DNA of 64,000 nt from Sycobia sp. Sy_11 (taxonomy: Eukaryota; Arthropoda; Insecta; Hymenoptera; Epichrysomallidae): NCBI GenBank assembly GCA_018907035.1, contig JACCIC010000167.1:124001-188000 (forward strand), in the 5' to 3' direction. The notes under the pieces were generated by a model. The model saw only the letters and a list, made by a program, of their open reading frames with translations, did no database searches and was not told where the DNA came from. Below, piece after piece: positions 1-8,340 of this stretch. The position numbers and the translations under genes are program-made. Position 1 is the first letter of the stretch, and each line of letters begins with the position of its first letter.

Positions 1-191
1 AACTAACTTATGACTATATAAAAATAATCGCAATTAAAATTGAAAATACTTTTCGAAATAAATATTTAAACAAAAATATGCAAGCATCTATAAACTAAGG
101 TAATGTAAACATTGTAAAACATGAGTATGTTATAAATAAATGACATAACTTCCTTAATTTTTAAGGTATAGTTACAATTCAAAAACGAAAA

Positions 192-788
192 TGAACCATA
201 GAATGTGAAAATGGAACTGTAGCAAAATTTTATGGGCTTCCCAAGATTCATAAAGAAAATCTGACATTTAGAATAATAATATCTTCCATAGGTTTCACAA
301 CTTATAATATTGCTAGATTTTTGTCTAATATATTGGTTAAGATAGTTGGAAGAACTAGTATTACATTAAGGATAGTTGGTGTTTTTACAATGAAATGAAA
401 GATATTGTTATTCCGAAAAACTACAAGATGATTTCATTGGATGTAGTATCTTTGTTTACAAATGTACCTTTAGAGTTGTTAAATGATATTATACAGGAAA
501 AGTGGAATGAAATTAATTTGCATACAAAATTAACAATGAATGAATTTATTAAAGCAATTAATTTGGTTTTTAATAACACAATTTTTTCATTTGATAATAA
601 ATTTTATGAACAAAAATACGGATGTCCAATGGGATCGCCTTTGTCACCGGTTATAGCTAATTTAGTTATGGAAAAGTTGGGAAGTATAGCCTTGTCAAAA
701 TTGCTTTTTGAACCAATGATATTTAAGATATATGTTGATGATATCTTTACAATTGTTCCAGAAGTTTTTGTGGATGAAATGGTGGATG
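192..788 (+). pseudogene. Penelope-like element RT fragment, copy 1
   Basis: This is reverse transcriptase sequence of a Penelope-like retroelement (PLE). The first frame reads a YGLPKIHK motif (about 217-240), typical of the PLE RT N-terminal side. A one-base deletion near 355 (compare copy 3) shifts the frame. From 395 an open frame carries LDVVSLFTNVP, then the palm motif YGCPMGSP (about 617-640) and the catalytic box YVDD at 731-742. Homology stops abruptly at 788, where copy 3 continues into the RT thumb and the GIY-YIG endonuclease. The apparent ORF then runs into unrelated GC-richer DNA and ends at 832. The element is therefore 5'-frameshifted and 3'-truncated. Family assignment is secure from the motifs and from the other copies in this window. 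Confidence 0.88.
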
Positions 789-1244
789 GCGAAAATGCCA
801 GTGTGCTGCCGGCCACAGGATCAGAAAAATAAGGGAGATCAGCGTGATAACGGTTAGTAAATCTACTAGCACACTTAGAGCGCGCGATAGAAATAATTTT
901 CAATTGTACAAACCAGCGGGCTTTAAAGATAAAATCTGTAGAAATACACTTTATTTGGTACAAAAGTAAACATTAATAAAACTAAAAAAAGATTATTTTG
1001 TCTGCACTAAAGTGCACTACCATATACGAAATTTAATATTAGAACAGTACTTTTCTTGCATGCATATTAGCATTGGAAATTTCATGTACTCCACAGTACT
1101 ACTACTGTCATCTTTGAAGAAAGAGCTAGATTGCATTCAAGACACTAATAATATATCTGAACATATATCAATCTTTTATGAAAATTTTTAACCCATACTC
1201 GTATAAATTTTAAATATCGATACTGAGAATAATTATTTACAAAC
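789..1244. other. Unassigned sequence between PLE copy 1 and the QARS1 exon
   Basis: From 789 to about 966 the base composition changes to a GC-richer block that directly abuts the broken PLE. It ends in an AATACACTTTATTTGGTACA-like stretch reminiscent of an LTR end, but I cannot assign it to a family. The rest (967-1244) is AT-rich QARS1 intron with no recognisable exon on either strand. Confidence 0.4.
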
Positions 1245-1549
1245 CTTTTCTTAAGTATATCACATTGGTATTTCTTTATACAAGCTTCTACTTCCTTCTC
1301 AATTGCTTCAGGTGTAACCACAATTCCGATACCACAAGCATTCTCAAATTCTTTAATATTTATAAGTTCTGTTACATGCTGTAATAAATAATCTAACGCA
1401 CAGTCAATTCTCTGTACGGAATCCAATTTTTTATGTACGATATATCTTATCAAAAGTGGAATTTGATATACTAATTGTGCTTTTATTTTACTAGCAATAT
1501 GATATATTAAAATACCATTTACGTCATCTATATTTTTATATTTTTTTAC
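1245..1549 (-). CDS. QARS1: Glutaminyl-tRNA synthetase, second coding exon
   Basis: Read on the minus strand, 305 nt are open from a TTTTCAG acceptor (exon begins at 1549) to an AAAAG/GTTTGT donor (last exon base 1245). The peptide contains GILIYHIASKI, then FENACGIGIVVTPEAIE and EVEACIKKY. These match the non-specific RNA-binding N-terminal domain of eukaryotic GlnRS (human GILLYGLASRL and FERECGVGVIVTPEQIE), by recall of the family. The enzyme charges tRNA-Gln with glutamine in the cytosol; this exon encodes the appended N-terminal region, not the Rossmann catalytic core. The first codon GTA joins in frame to the last codon of exon 1 at 36608, and the alignment spacing to human QARS1 fits within one residue. 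The exon ends in phase 2; later exons are outside the window. The open frame continues past the donor to a stop near 1145, which is intron read-through. Confidence 0.9.
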
Positions 1550-2340
1550 CTGAAAAGAAAGAATTCAAGTAAGTAAGTTTGTAACTAAATAAGTAAGTAA
1601 ATAAATTTGTAAGTTTTAAACATCCTCCAATTTTAAAATAAAAAAACTGTACAATCTAAGTGCTTGAAAAAGTAATTACTATTCATAAAGTTTATATTCT
1701 TGTTAAAAAATGATATAAAATTTCTTTAAAAAAATCTAAGTGCAGTGAAATGGTTCAATATATATATAAGAAGTTTTAATTTATTATATTAACTCAATCT
1801 CCAATTTATTTCATTATATATCAATAGAATAATAGGGAAAATCTTCAGTAACTGATTTTAGAAGACCAATATAAATTCCTTATTTTTCCACTCATTTACG
1901 CTCAGTTTGAAAGCGTAAGCATTGGATGGTGTGTATCTCCTGAGTTCTAAAAATATATAAAAAAAGGCTTTCATTCCGAAGCACGTGTAATACAATAACA
2001 ATAGGGAATAGCTGACTTACGCATCCAGCAAACAAATTAGATAATATAGTAAAATATTTTATTCATATGGAGGATGTGTGATACATTTGTCTGCAGTTCT
2101 TTTAAAAAGATTTTTATTTATTAAAGTTTTAAATTGCTTCACTATAAATATCCATTTATAATAGTATATTACATCATTGTTTTTTTTACATCATTAGTTA
2201 GTGAAAGAATATTTTAACAATTTTTTAGTGATTATATATAAAAAGATAATATAGATAAAAATAAATTTCTGGATTTTTTCCCCAATAAACTCTGAGGGAA
2301 ATGAAATGAACTTTTTTATGTGCACGACTATGTACAATTT
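1550..2340. other. AT-rich intron, no recognisable feature
   Basis: Low-complexity AT-rich DNA flanking the QARS1 acceptor. A short GTAAGTAAGTTTGTAAC repeat region lies at about 1570-1615. I see no coding potential and no transposon motif on either strand. Confidence 0.5.
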
Positions 2341-2356
2341 ATATATACATAGTATA

Positions 2357-2357
<1 letters not shown>

Positions 2358-2407
<50 letters not shown>
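2358..2407. repeat. (AT)n microsatellite
   Basis: About 50 bp of uninterrupted AT dinucleotides. Similar long AT arrays recur at 11866-11911, 13541-13584, 14109-14158, 21613-21664, 22196-22231, 22375-22431, 28499-28525, 34012-34054 and 40627-40681. Confidence 0.95.
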
Positions 2408-2410
<3 letters not shown>

Positions 2411-2568
2411 GCCGGTCAAATTGGCTGTTCGTATGTTCGAAACCGAGTGTTCGTAGAGTAAGCCAGCATGCACGAAGTGCAATCCACGAGAGTGAAGAAG
2501 GAAAGGAAAAAGAACAAGAAAAAAAATCGCTCTTGATCGCCAACTGTCGTAAGACTCGAAAGTACGAG

Positions 2569-2618
2569 TCTTATTATTACATTTAATGATATTAATGTCC
2601 AGAAAACTCAAGTGATTA
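2569..2618 (-). pseudogene. Inverted PLE RT scrap
   Basis: The minus strand reads LSFLDINIIKCNN, matching the late-RT motif LSFLDINVIR of the other PLE copies. It lies in opposite orientation just upstream of PLE copy 2, from which it may derive by a fold-back rearrangement. The block between it and the AT array (2408-2560) is unassigned. Confidence 0.7.
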
Positions 2619-2689
2619 TTGACTTTAAATAGAATTAAAAAATGTGAAATAATATTTAAATAATATTTAATAATAATAATATTTAAAAT

Positions 2690-4015
2690 GTGAATATGGT
2701 ACTGTAGCAAAATGTTATGAGCTTCCCAAGATTCATAAAGAAAAACTGACATTTAAAATAATAATATATTCTCTAAATTTCGCAACTTATAATATTGCCA
2801 GATTTTTATCTGATATATTGGCTAAGATAGTTGGAAAAACTAGTTCTTATATTAAGGATAGTTGATGCTTTTATAATGAAATAAAAGATATGATTATTCC
2901 GAAAAACCACAGCATGATTTCATTGGATGTGGTATCTTTATTTACAAATGTACCTTTAGAATTGTTAAACGATATTCTACAAGAAAAATGGTATGAAATT
3001 AATTTACATACAAAATTAACAATGAACGAATTTATTAAAGTAATTAATTTAATGATTAATTTAATAATTAATTTAATGATAAATGGAAAAATTACAAATT
3101 ATTACTTTATAAAAATTGGTTTTTGAACTAATGATATTTAAGAGAAATGAATATGATATCTTTAAAATTGTTCCAGAAGTTTTTGTGGATGATAGTAGAT
3201 GTTTTTAATTCTGTACATGACACAATTAAATTTACAAGGGAGATTGAAGTCACCAATTAGTTGAGTTTTCTGGACATTAATGTCATTAGATGTAGTAATC
3301 ATAAAGTGAAGCTTAATTCATATAGAAAAGCTACTTGGTCAGGTAGGTTTTTAGATTTTAATTCACACCACCAATTCGGAAACAAAATTGGAGCACTGAA
3401 AGGTTTCATTGACAGAGCAATACAATTGTCAAATAAAGATTATAGACAATATAATTTACAGATAGTCAGAGAAGTTCTCATGGATATCCAATTGAATTTA
3501 TTAATAAATTAATTGCTGAGAGATTGTTTGACATTTATAATATCAAAAATAGACATAATGCACGAGTTGATCTTAACAGAGGCAAAATTATTGCCTTACC
3601 ATATGTTAGAGGATTATCTGAAAGAATTAAAAGAAATTTTCGGAAATATAACATCCAAATTTTCTTTAAAAATAGTCATAATTTAAGAAGTTTTTTAATA
3701 ATTTCAAAGATCTATGTTTAAAATCTGGAGTTGCTTACAAAATTAATTGTATAGATTGGAATAAATACTATATTGTACAAACAGGTAGATATTTAAAAAA
3801 GAGAATTTATGAACATAAATATAGTTTACGTAGCTCACATATTACTTCCGGTGTAAAGAAGCACTGTTTAAATTTTTTGCATTCTTTTGATTTTGTGCAT
3901 GTGGATAATTTAGAACATGGTATTCATAATAAGTATAAAAGGGAAAGTCTTGAAAGTATTTACATTTCCAAGAATCAAAATAATGTGATTTTAATGTTAG
4001 TCTTGTAAATTAGAT
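2690..4015 (+). pseudogene. Penelope-like element, copy 2: RT with deleted core plus GIY-YIG
   Basis: The order is the LPKIHK motif (about 2723-2745), LDVVSLFTNVP in the open frame 2890-3126, then a stretch in which the RT palm is missing. Between about 3050 and 3150 the sequence collapses to AT-rich repeats of a TTAATGATTAA-like unit. It rejoins at FKIVPEVFVDD, so the YGCPMGSP and YVDD boxes are gone. The thumb follows (LSFLDINVIR, WSGRFLDFNSHHQFGNKIGAL at 3261-3512; LPYVRGLSERIKRNFRKYNIQIFF at 3524-3721). A GIY-YIG endonuclease domain then spans about 3729-4005 (VAYKI, YYIVQTGR where YIGQT is usual, and RIYEHKYS). Several stops and frameshifts are present. PLEs use RT plus GIY-YIG for target-primed insertion; this copy cannot encode either. 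Confidence 0.88.
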
Positions 4016-4145
4016 AACATTTATCATTCCTTATTACACGGAATGGTTTTGAACAATTTGTGTAGAGGGGCAATTTAGATTTAATTTACTAAATTTGGTA
4101 GTGGGGATAAGATATATATATAGATTAGAATATAAGGTTTAGTTA

Positions 4146-4187
4146 AGTCCCTGATGAGGAGCCGTAGCGACCTCGAAACGTTGGACT
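4146..4187 (+). ncRNA. Hammerhead ribozyme core in PLE copy 2
   Basis: The strand AGTCC (4146-4150) is followed by the invariant box CTGATGA (4151-4157), a short stem-II hairpin, the box GAAA, and ACGTT, then GGACT (4183-4187), which pairs exactly with AGTCC as stem I. Stem III is only the self-complementary ACGU, so cleavage would need a dimer of two ribozymes. Minimal type I hammerheads of this kind are known from Penelope-like elements. In this copy stem II is weak (GAG/CUC). The predicted cleavage site follows U at 4182. Activity is not tested. Confidence 0.8.
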
Positions 4188-4480
4188 GGGTCTTCAATTA
4201 GGTCAGACTGCACTTTACTAGGAAAAATTTTTTCAGCTAATATTTTATTTTCAGATTAGTCTACGGGGGTGACTGTAAACAAGCACAGTCTGACTGTAAT
4301 TATAATTTTTAATTTAATTTTGATTTTGATTTTTATTTTTATTATTTTTGTATATTGATGTGTTAATATTAATATACATACATATTGATACTATTATGTA
4401 TTGTTTTCGATTTATTTAATTGGACTCTAAGACCAATGAAAATATTTATTAATTTGTGTATAAGCAGTCGACAAAAGCAC
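4188..4480 (+). repeat. PLE 3' tail
   Basis: This terminal block is shared by all main PLE copies here. It has the pieces TTCAATTAGG, CAGACTGCACTTTACTA, CTACGGGGGTGA and CAGTCTGACTGT, followed by an AT-rich track and ATTGGACT...AATATTTATTAAT, ending near GCAGTCGAC. The sub-blocks CAGTCAGACTG and CAGTCTGACTG are inverted with respect to each other and can form a hairpin. This copy lacks part of the GGTAAGGGTGTTGGGGA segment seen at 30332. Confidence 0.8.
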
Positions 4481-4644
4481 AATTAAAGAATAGTACAGTA
4501 TAACTAGTTATAGACTGTCAAAGCAATTAATCCTACGCATATTATAAAAACAATAAATTAGGCATTTATTCTGAAACTGTCAGATCCATTATTAGAAAAA
4601 TAACTCTATTAAAATATAAAGTGCACCAGATGATGTTCTCCTAT

Positions 4645-4895
4645 GATTGAATAGTTATCACTGAAACATGGCTGAAAACTGACATTAGGTAAATAAAATT
4701 AGGACTTCCATCAATATAAAATGTATAGATTTGACAGGATTACTAGTAAGACAACTAAGCGAGCGAATGTATAGTACCTATATCATTAAAAAAGAAATAA
4801 CGTCTAATTTAATAGATACTTTGAAAATAGATGGACTGTGAGTCAATGTTAATAAATTAGAAATTATTATTGACAAAGTGTATTTTACGCCTCAT
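4645..4895 (+). pseudogene. Jockey-type LINE endonuclease fragment
   Basis: Broken frames read IVITETWLK, a RFDR-like strand, then SLKKK and VYFTPHSV. These resemble the apurinic-like endonuclease of jockey-superfamily non-LTR retrotransposons (ETWL catalytic block, GVLIAIKK strand, GCVYxPPxS). Both ends are lost. Other jockey-like scraps in this intron are at 21150 and 32440. Confidence 0.6.
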
Positions 4896-4904
4896 TCAGT
4901 AATA

Positions 4905-5330
4905 ATAATAATAAATAAGATAATAAAAATAATAAACTACATTCTATGTTTGTGAAGGACACCCTGATTGTCCCCACCACTTTAAATTTAACTTCTTTGG
5001 CGTTTGACGTTTTGAACCGCTACGGTCCATCCTCGGAAACTCAATTAAACTAAACTAAACTAAAAAGTTTATTTAGTAACTATAGTTTATTATTTTTATT
5101 ATTTTATTTTCTTTTATTATTTTTTTATCTTTATTATTTTTAACTTTTAATCTTATTTATTTTTAGTAATAAGTTTTATTTTCAGATTCTTCGGAAGTTA
5201 TAGACAAGGACAATCTCATTGTCAATATTTTTTAAAATATATTATAGTATAAAGACTATAAGACCGATAAAAATATTTGTTAGTTTAATATATTATCGGA
5301 ACAAAAATAACCCTGATGCTTATTGTAATA
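4905..5330. repeat. Old PLE tail pair in inverted arrangement, with hammerhead relic
   Basis: On the minus strand, 5040-5002 reads a hammerhead-like string: GTTT, CCGAGGA, a 5-bp stem II GGACC/GGTTC with loop GTAGC, AAAACGTC, then AAAC. It is followed by a diverged CCCCACCAC tail. From about 5060 the plus strand carries a diverged tail (CAGATTCTTCGG, GACAAGGACAATCTCATTGTCA, GACTATAAGACCGATAAAAATATT). Both 3' tails point outward, as in the younger structures at 55341 and 58066. Confidence 0.6.
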
Positions 5331-5850
5331 TTTCAAGCTTATATTTAAGGTAAGCAATTATAAAAAAAAATTAGGCGATACAACGCAATATGTGTAGATT
5401 TTATTTTACATTATTCGCTACACTTTAGTTTTTACATATACAAGATATTTTATGTTTCAAAAGAACATGAAGCATGCAAATATGCAGTGCACGTATATAT
5501 ACACATATATTAAACAGTGTTGCATGAGTCGAACGTCACGGTGTGCGCCTTCTGATCAAAATATCATCTATTATCCGCAACATGTTCGGGTGAGATACAA
5601 AGAAAAAAGGTTTACAACATCTAGTTTTATTACATTTATACTCTATTCCAACAAATCAGCTTATTATATGCATACATTATTTTTTTACAAGATACATTTG
5701 GATGCGGACAATGAAAGAGCATCCACATGAGATTTTGCTGAATATTTATACAATTAAGTTTTTTTGAAGTACTTATGAATATCAGAATATTTTTTTGCTA
5801 AAATTTAATTTTCAAGACAAAATCAATACAAAAACCTAAAAATGGTCGTT
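5290..5850 (+). repeat. Dispersed repeat, copy 1 of 2
   Basis: Direct homology to 28055-28750. Shared stretches include CCCTGATGCTTATTGTAATATTTCA, TTTTACATATA...GATATTTTATGTTTCAAAAGAACAT, the region around CATCTAGTTTTATTAC, and CCTAAAAATGGTCGTTTTTGG. Identity by eye is moderate with small indels. It has no coding potential that holds across the two copies; the 92-residue ORF at 5452-5730 is not conserved. I cannot name the family. Confidence 0.65.
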
Positions 5851-6185
5851 TTTGGTATTTATCTCAGAAAATAAGCATATTTTTAAATAAATTATTTCAA
5901 AAAAAAGTTGTTCATCTCATAAAAGTGCACCTCTTTAATTCTATTAATTTTTTTTGGTACAACGGATATTTCTCCAGAAAAATTTAACAATTTCATGTAG
6001 AGTTGCTTCGAAAATTGACGGATTCTGGCTATACTTGTGAAAAGCATTTATATTCGATTTTCCTCAAAATTGGTGTATTCATCTTTTGGTATGCTGTTGT
6101 ATACTGATTATGAATACCGTTATGGTGTTTAATATCTTTTGGATTTTTATGATAAAATACATAAAGAAAACGTAAATGCATACTA
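5851..6185. other. AT-rich intron, no recognisable feature
   Basis: Between the dispersed repeat and the BEL remnant I see only AT-rich sequence with no open frame of note. Confidence 0.4.
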
Positions 6186-6189
6186 TGCC

Positions 6190-6599
6190 CTTTATCTGCA
6201 GACCCTAATGATTTATTAGCTCTAACCTCAGCTCATTTGTTCGTAGGACGATAATTTAACATGATTCCAGAGTCTAATGAATTAAATGTTTCAGAGAATC
6301 GGTTGTCTTCTTGGCGGATGATTACCAAGGCTCGGCAAGATTTTTGGCGGCGTTGGCACGTTGAGTATTTGCACGAGTTGAAAAAAAGGCAAAAATGGGC
6401 CAAAGATAGTCCGTCATTAAGGAAGGGCTCCATTGTAGTCATGATAGACAAGAATCAACCCTGTATGCGTTGGCAGCTGGGGCGAATAACGGACGTTCAT
6501 CCTGGTTCTGATAGTATTGTCCATGTGGTAACACTGAGAACGGTCCATGGATCATGTAAAAGGAATGCTACTGCATTATGCGAGCTATTCAACCCTTAA
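6190..6599 (+). pseudogene. BEL/Pao retrotransposon, integrase C-terminal domain
   Basis: The frame opens with DPNDLLALTSAHLFVGR, matching the conserved SDPNDLxALTPGHFLIGR of BEL/Pao polyproteins. A TAA stop follows, and the frame 6261-6599 continues with MIPESN, FWRRWHVEYLHELKKRQKW, then RWQLGRITDVHPGSD and RTVHG. That is the DUF5641-type C-terminus of BEL integrases. Only the last 135 or so codons remain; catalytic integrase, RT and gag are absent upstream. The stop before position 6261 means the ATG there is not a real start. Confidence 0.85.
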
Positions 6600-6982
6600 G
6601 GCCACCGGTCGTGGGATATTTATTTATTAACATTCATATTATATCATAATATCCCCGGGGAGGGCCTACTCTAAGTAGTGAGGCCTCATTGATTTTATCC
6701 TTACCGTCCATGCGACACTAGGATAAGTTTTAATATGAGCGATAAAAACGCTAATTTATATGACAAAATTGCTAATGTAAGAGTTTCAAGGTTTATGCAA
6801 TGAATTAAAACTGCAACGATAATAAAATTATTTGTCAAATATAAATACAAATATAAAAATCTGTAAATATTGATGTATACTACATACCTATATATGTATG
6901 TATTGATTCATATCATTTGTTTTACCTTTCAGATATCATTTCTTTCTTACAGGAACTATATGTCAGAATGTCATTGTACACC

Positions 6983-7449
6983 TGTTAATGTATTACAATA
7001 TTTACTATGTACACTTTAATTGCGTTGATCTCTTTGTTCTCAACGGGGGGGGGGTATCTTTAGTGGTGAATTCAGTCCATGGCATCTATTTTGCAATATA
7101 ATAAAGTACGGTTGTTTGTGTACGTGTGTTTGTGTATGTGCCGGCAATAGTAAGTATGAATCGTATGTGATATATGTGTGAGTCGATGCTCGCTTCTTTG
7201 CTTTCGCGCATCGGCTCGCACGCAAAAATTGAGGAGAGTGCGACGGGTGGTGGGGCGTAGCAGCGGCGCGACGGTCCACGTTATGTGCGACCTGAGATGA
7301 AAGAAAAGAAGAATTCACTTGAGTTCGATATTCCTTTCGGGTGATCACGACTTAAAATTAATCTCGTCGCGCTCTTCATTATTTAAAATTCTTATTTTTC
7401 GGAATTAATTTCCAATATTCGAGTTTATAACAATAAACGTTATTGTACA
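6983..7449 (+). repeat. Candidate BEL/Pao 3' LTR
   Basis: Downstream of the BEL coding remnant, a segment starts TGTTAATG and ends ATTGTACA, the TG...CA form expected of an LTR. It contains AATAAACGTTATTG near its end, a possible polyadenylation region. There is no upstream partner LTR and no clear target duplication, so the borders are tentative; 6961 (TGTCAGAATG) is an alternative start. Confidence 0.35.
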
Positions 7450-7455
7450 TTCTTC

Positions 7456-7489
7456 TGGTGGGGGTTTTATGCCTACAGGCTTTCCCCCA
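7456..7489. repeat. Strong GC hairpin after the BEL remnant
   Basis: GGTGGGGG is paired with CCCCCACC around an inner GCCTACAGGC. A second hairpin, TGAGCCA...TGGCTCA, follows at about 7495-7525. Its role is unknown; it lies at the presumed end of the BEL LTR. Confidence 0.6.
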
Positions 7490-7744
7490 CCGTATGAGCC
7501 AATTAATTTACATTTTGGCTCAAAGTGTTATATTATTTTTTAACGTCCTGCACCTCATCCTTAAACGGGAGAAAACACTCCAAAGGGGAATTCTTCAATA
7601 CATAATACACACATATTTTTATTTTAGAAATTTTTGTAGTAGATCTTTTATTTTCGGAAAAAAACGCAATGAAAGAGAATCATTCTAAGCGTAAAACTTC
7701 ATTAGCCATAGCAGTATCTTTACATAAAGAATCTATATTTTTTA

Positions 7745-8340
7745 TATATATTGTGACAGGGATGTCGAACGCCGCTACGTTAACTATCCAGTGTCCATAG
7801 GCTCTCTCTCCAATTGTAGCTGATGAATATTTTTATTTATTAGTGTATGGATTGTGTTACAGTGCGGCGATGATACAATTGATTAAAAGGTAAGTAAGGG
7901 AGATAGCGAGAGAGGGGAAATAGGTCGCCCCAGACAAATTCTGCACTCTGTACTACAAAGGAAGCTGTCTGTAGAGTAAGGTTTTTCTTATGACATCATA
8001 CGCGTACTCACATTCTGAGTTCTGACACCGCCCAAAGAGATCCGCCTTTAGTGTGTCCTCCCTCACTTTACTTCCTCTCCCTGTTTACATCGTCCTTCAA
8101 CTATATAGTGTTTAATAACCGTCCTGATCCACTCCTGACACGATAGTCACTAGAGAGATTGAGATAGAGATATTGAGATGCATACACAAGTCCAGAAAAT
8201 TATTGATCATAATTGGCATAATTGACAGATCAACCTGTTAGTAGTTTAGTCTGTCGTAATATTTCGCAAGAGTGACACGAGCTATAGATTCTGAGTGAAT
8301 TATCGGAAATTGAATTCCGTGTTAAGGTCAGCGCGTATCC
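7745..8340 (+). repeat. LTR-derived sequence upstream of gypsy A
   Basis: TGTGACAGGGATGTCG...CTCTCTCTCC...TGTTACAG...AGGTAAGTAAGGGAGA aligns by eye with the LTR-like blocks at 12040-12330 and 51145-51400. A second CCTGACACGATAGTCAC start-like motif occurs at about 8138. This is degenerate and probably the 5' LTR and leader of the following gypsy element. Confidence 0.55.

Noticed and set aside
604..963. 119-codon minus-strand ORF over PLE copy 1
   Set aside because: Antisense shadow of the RT gene; no independent motif.
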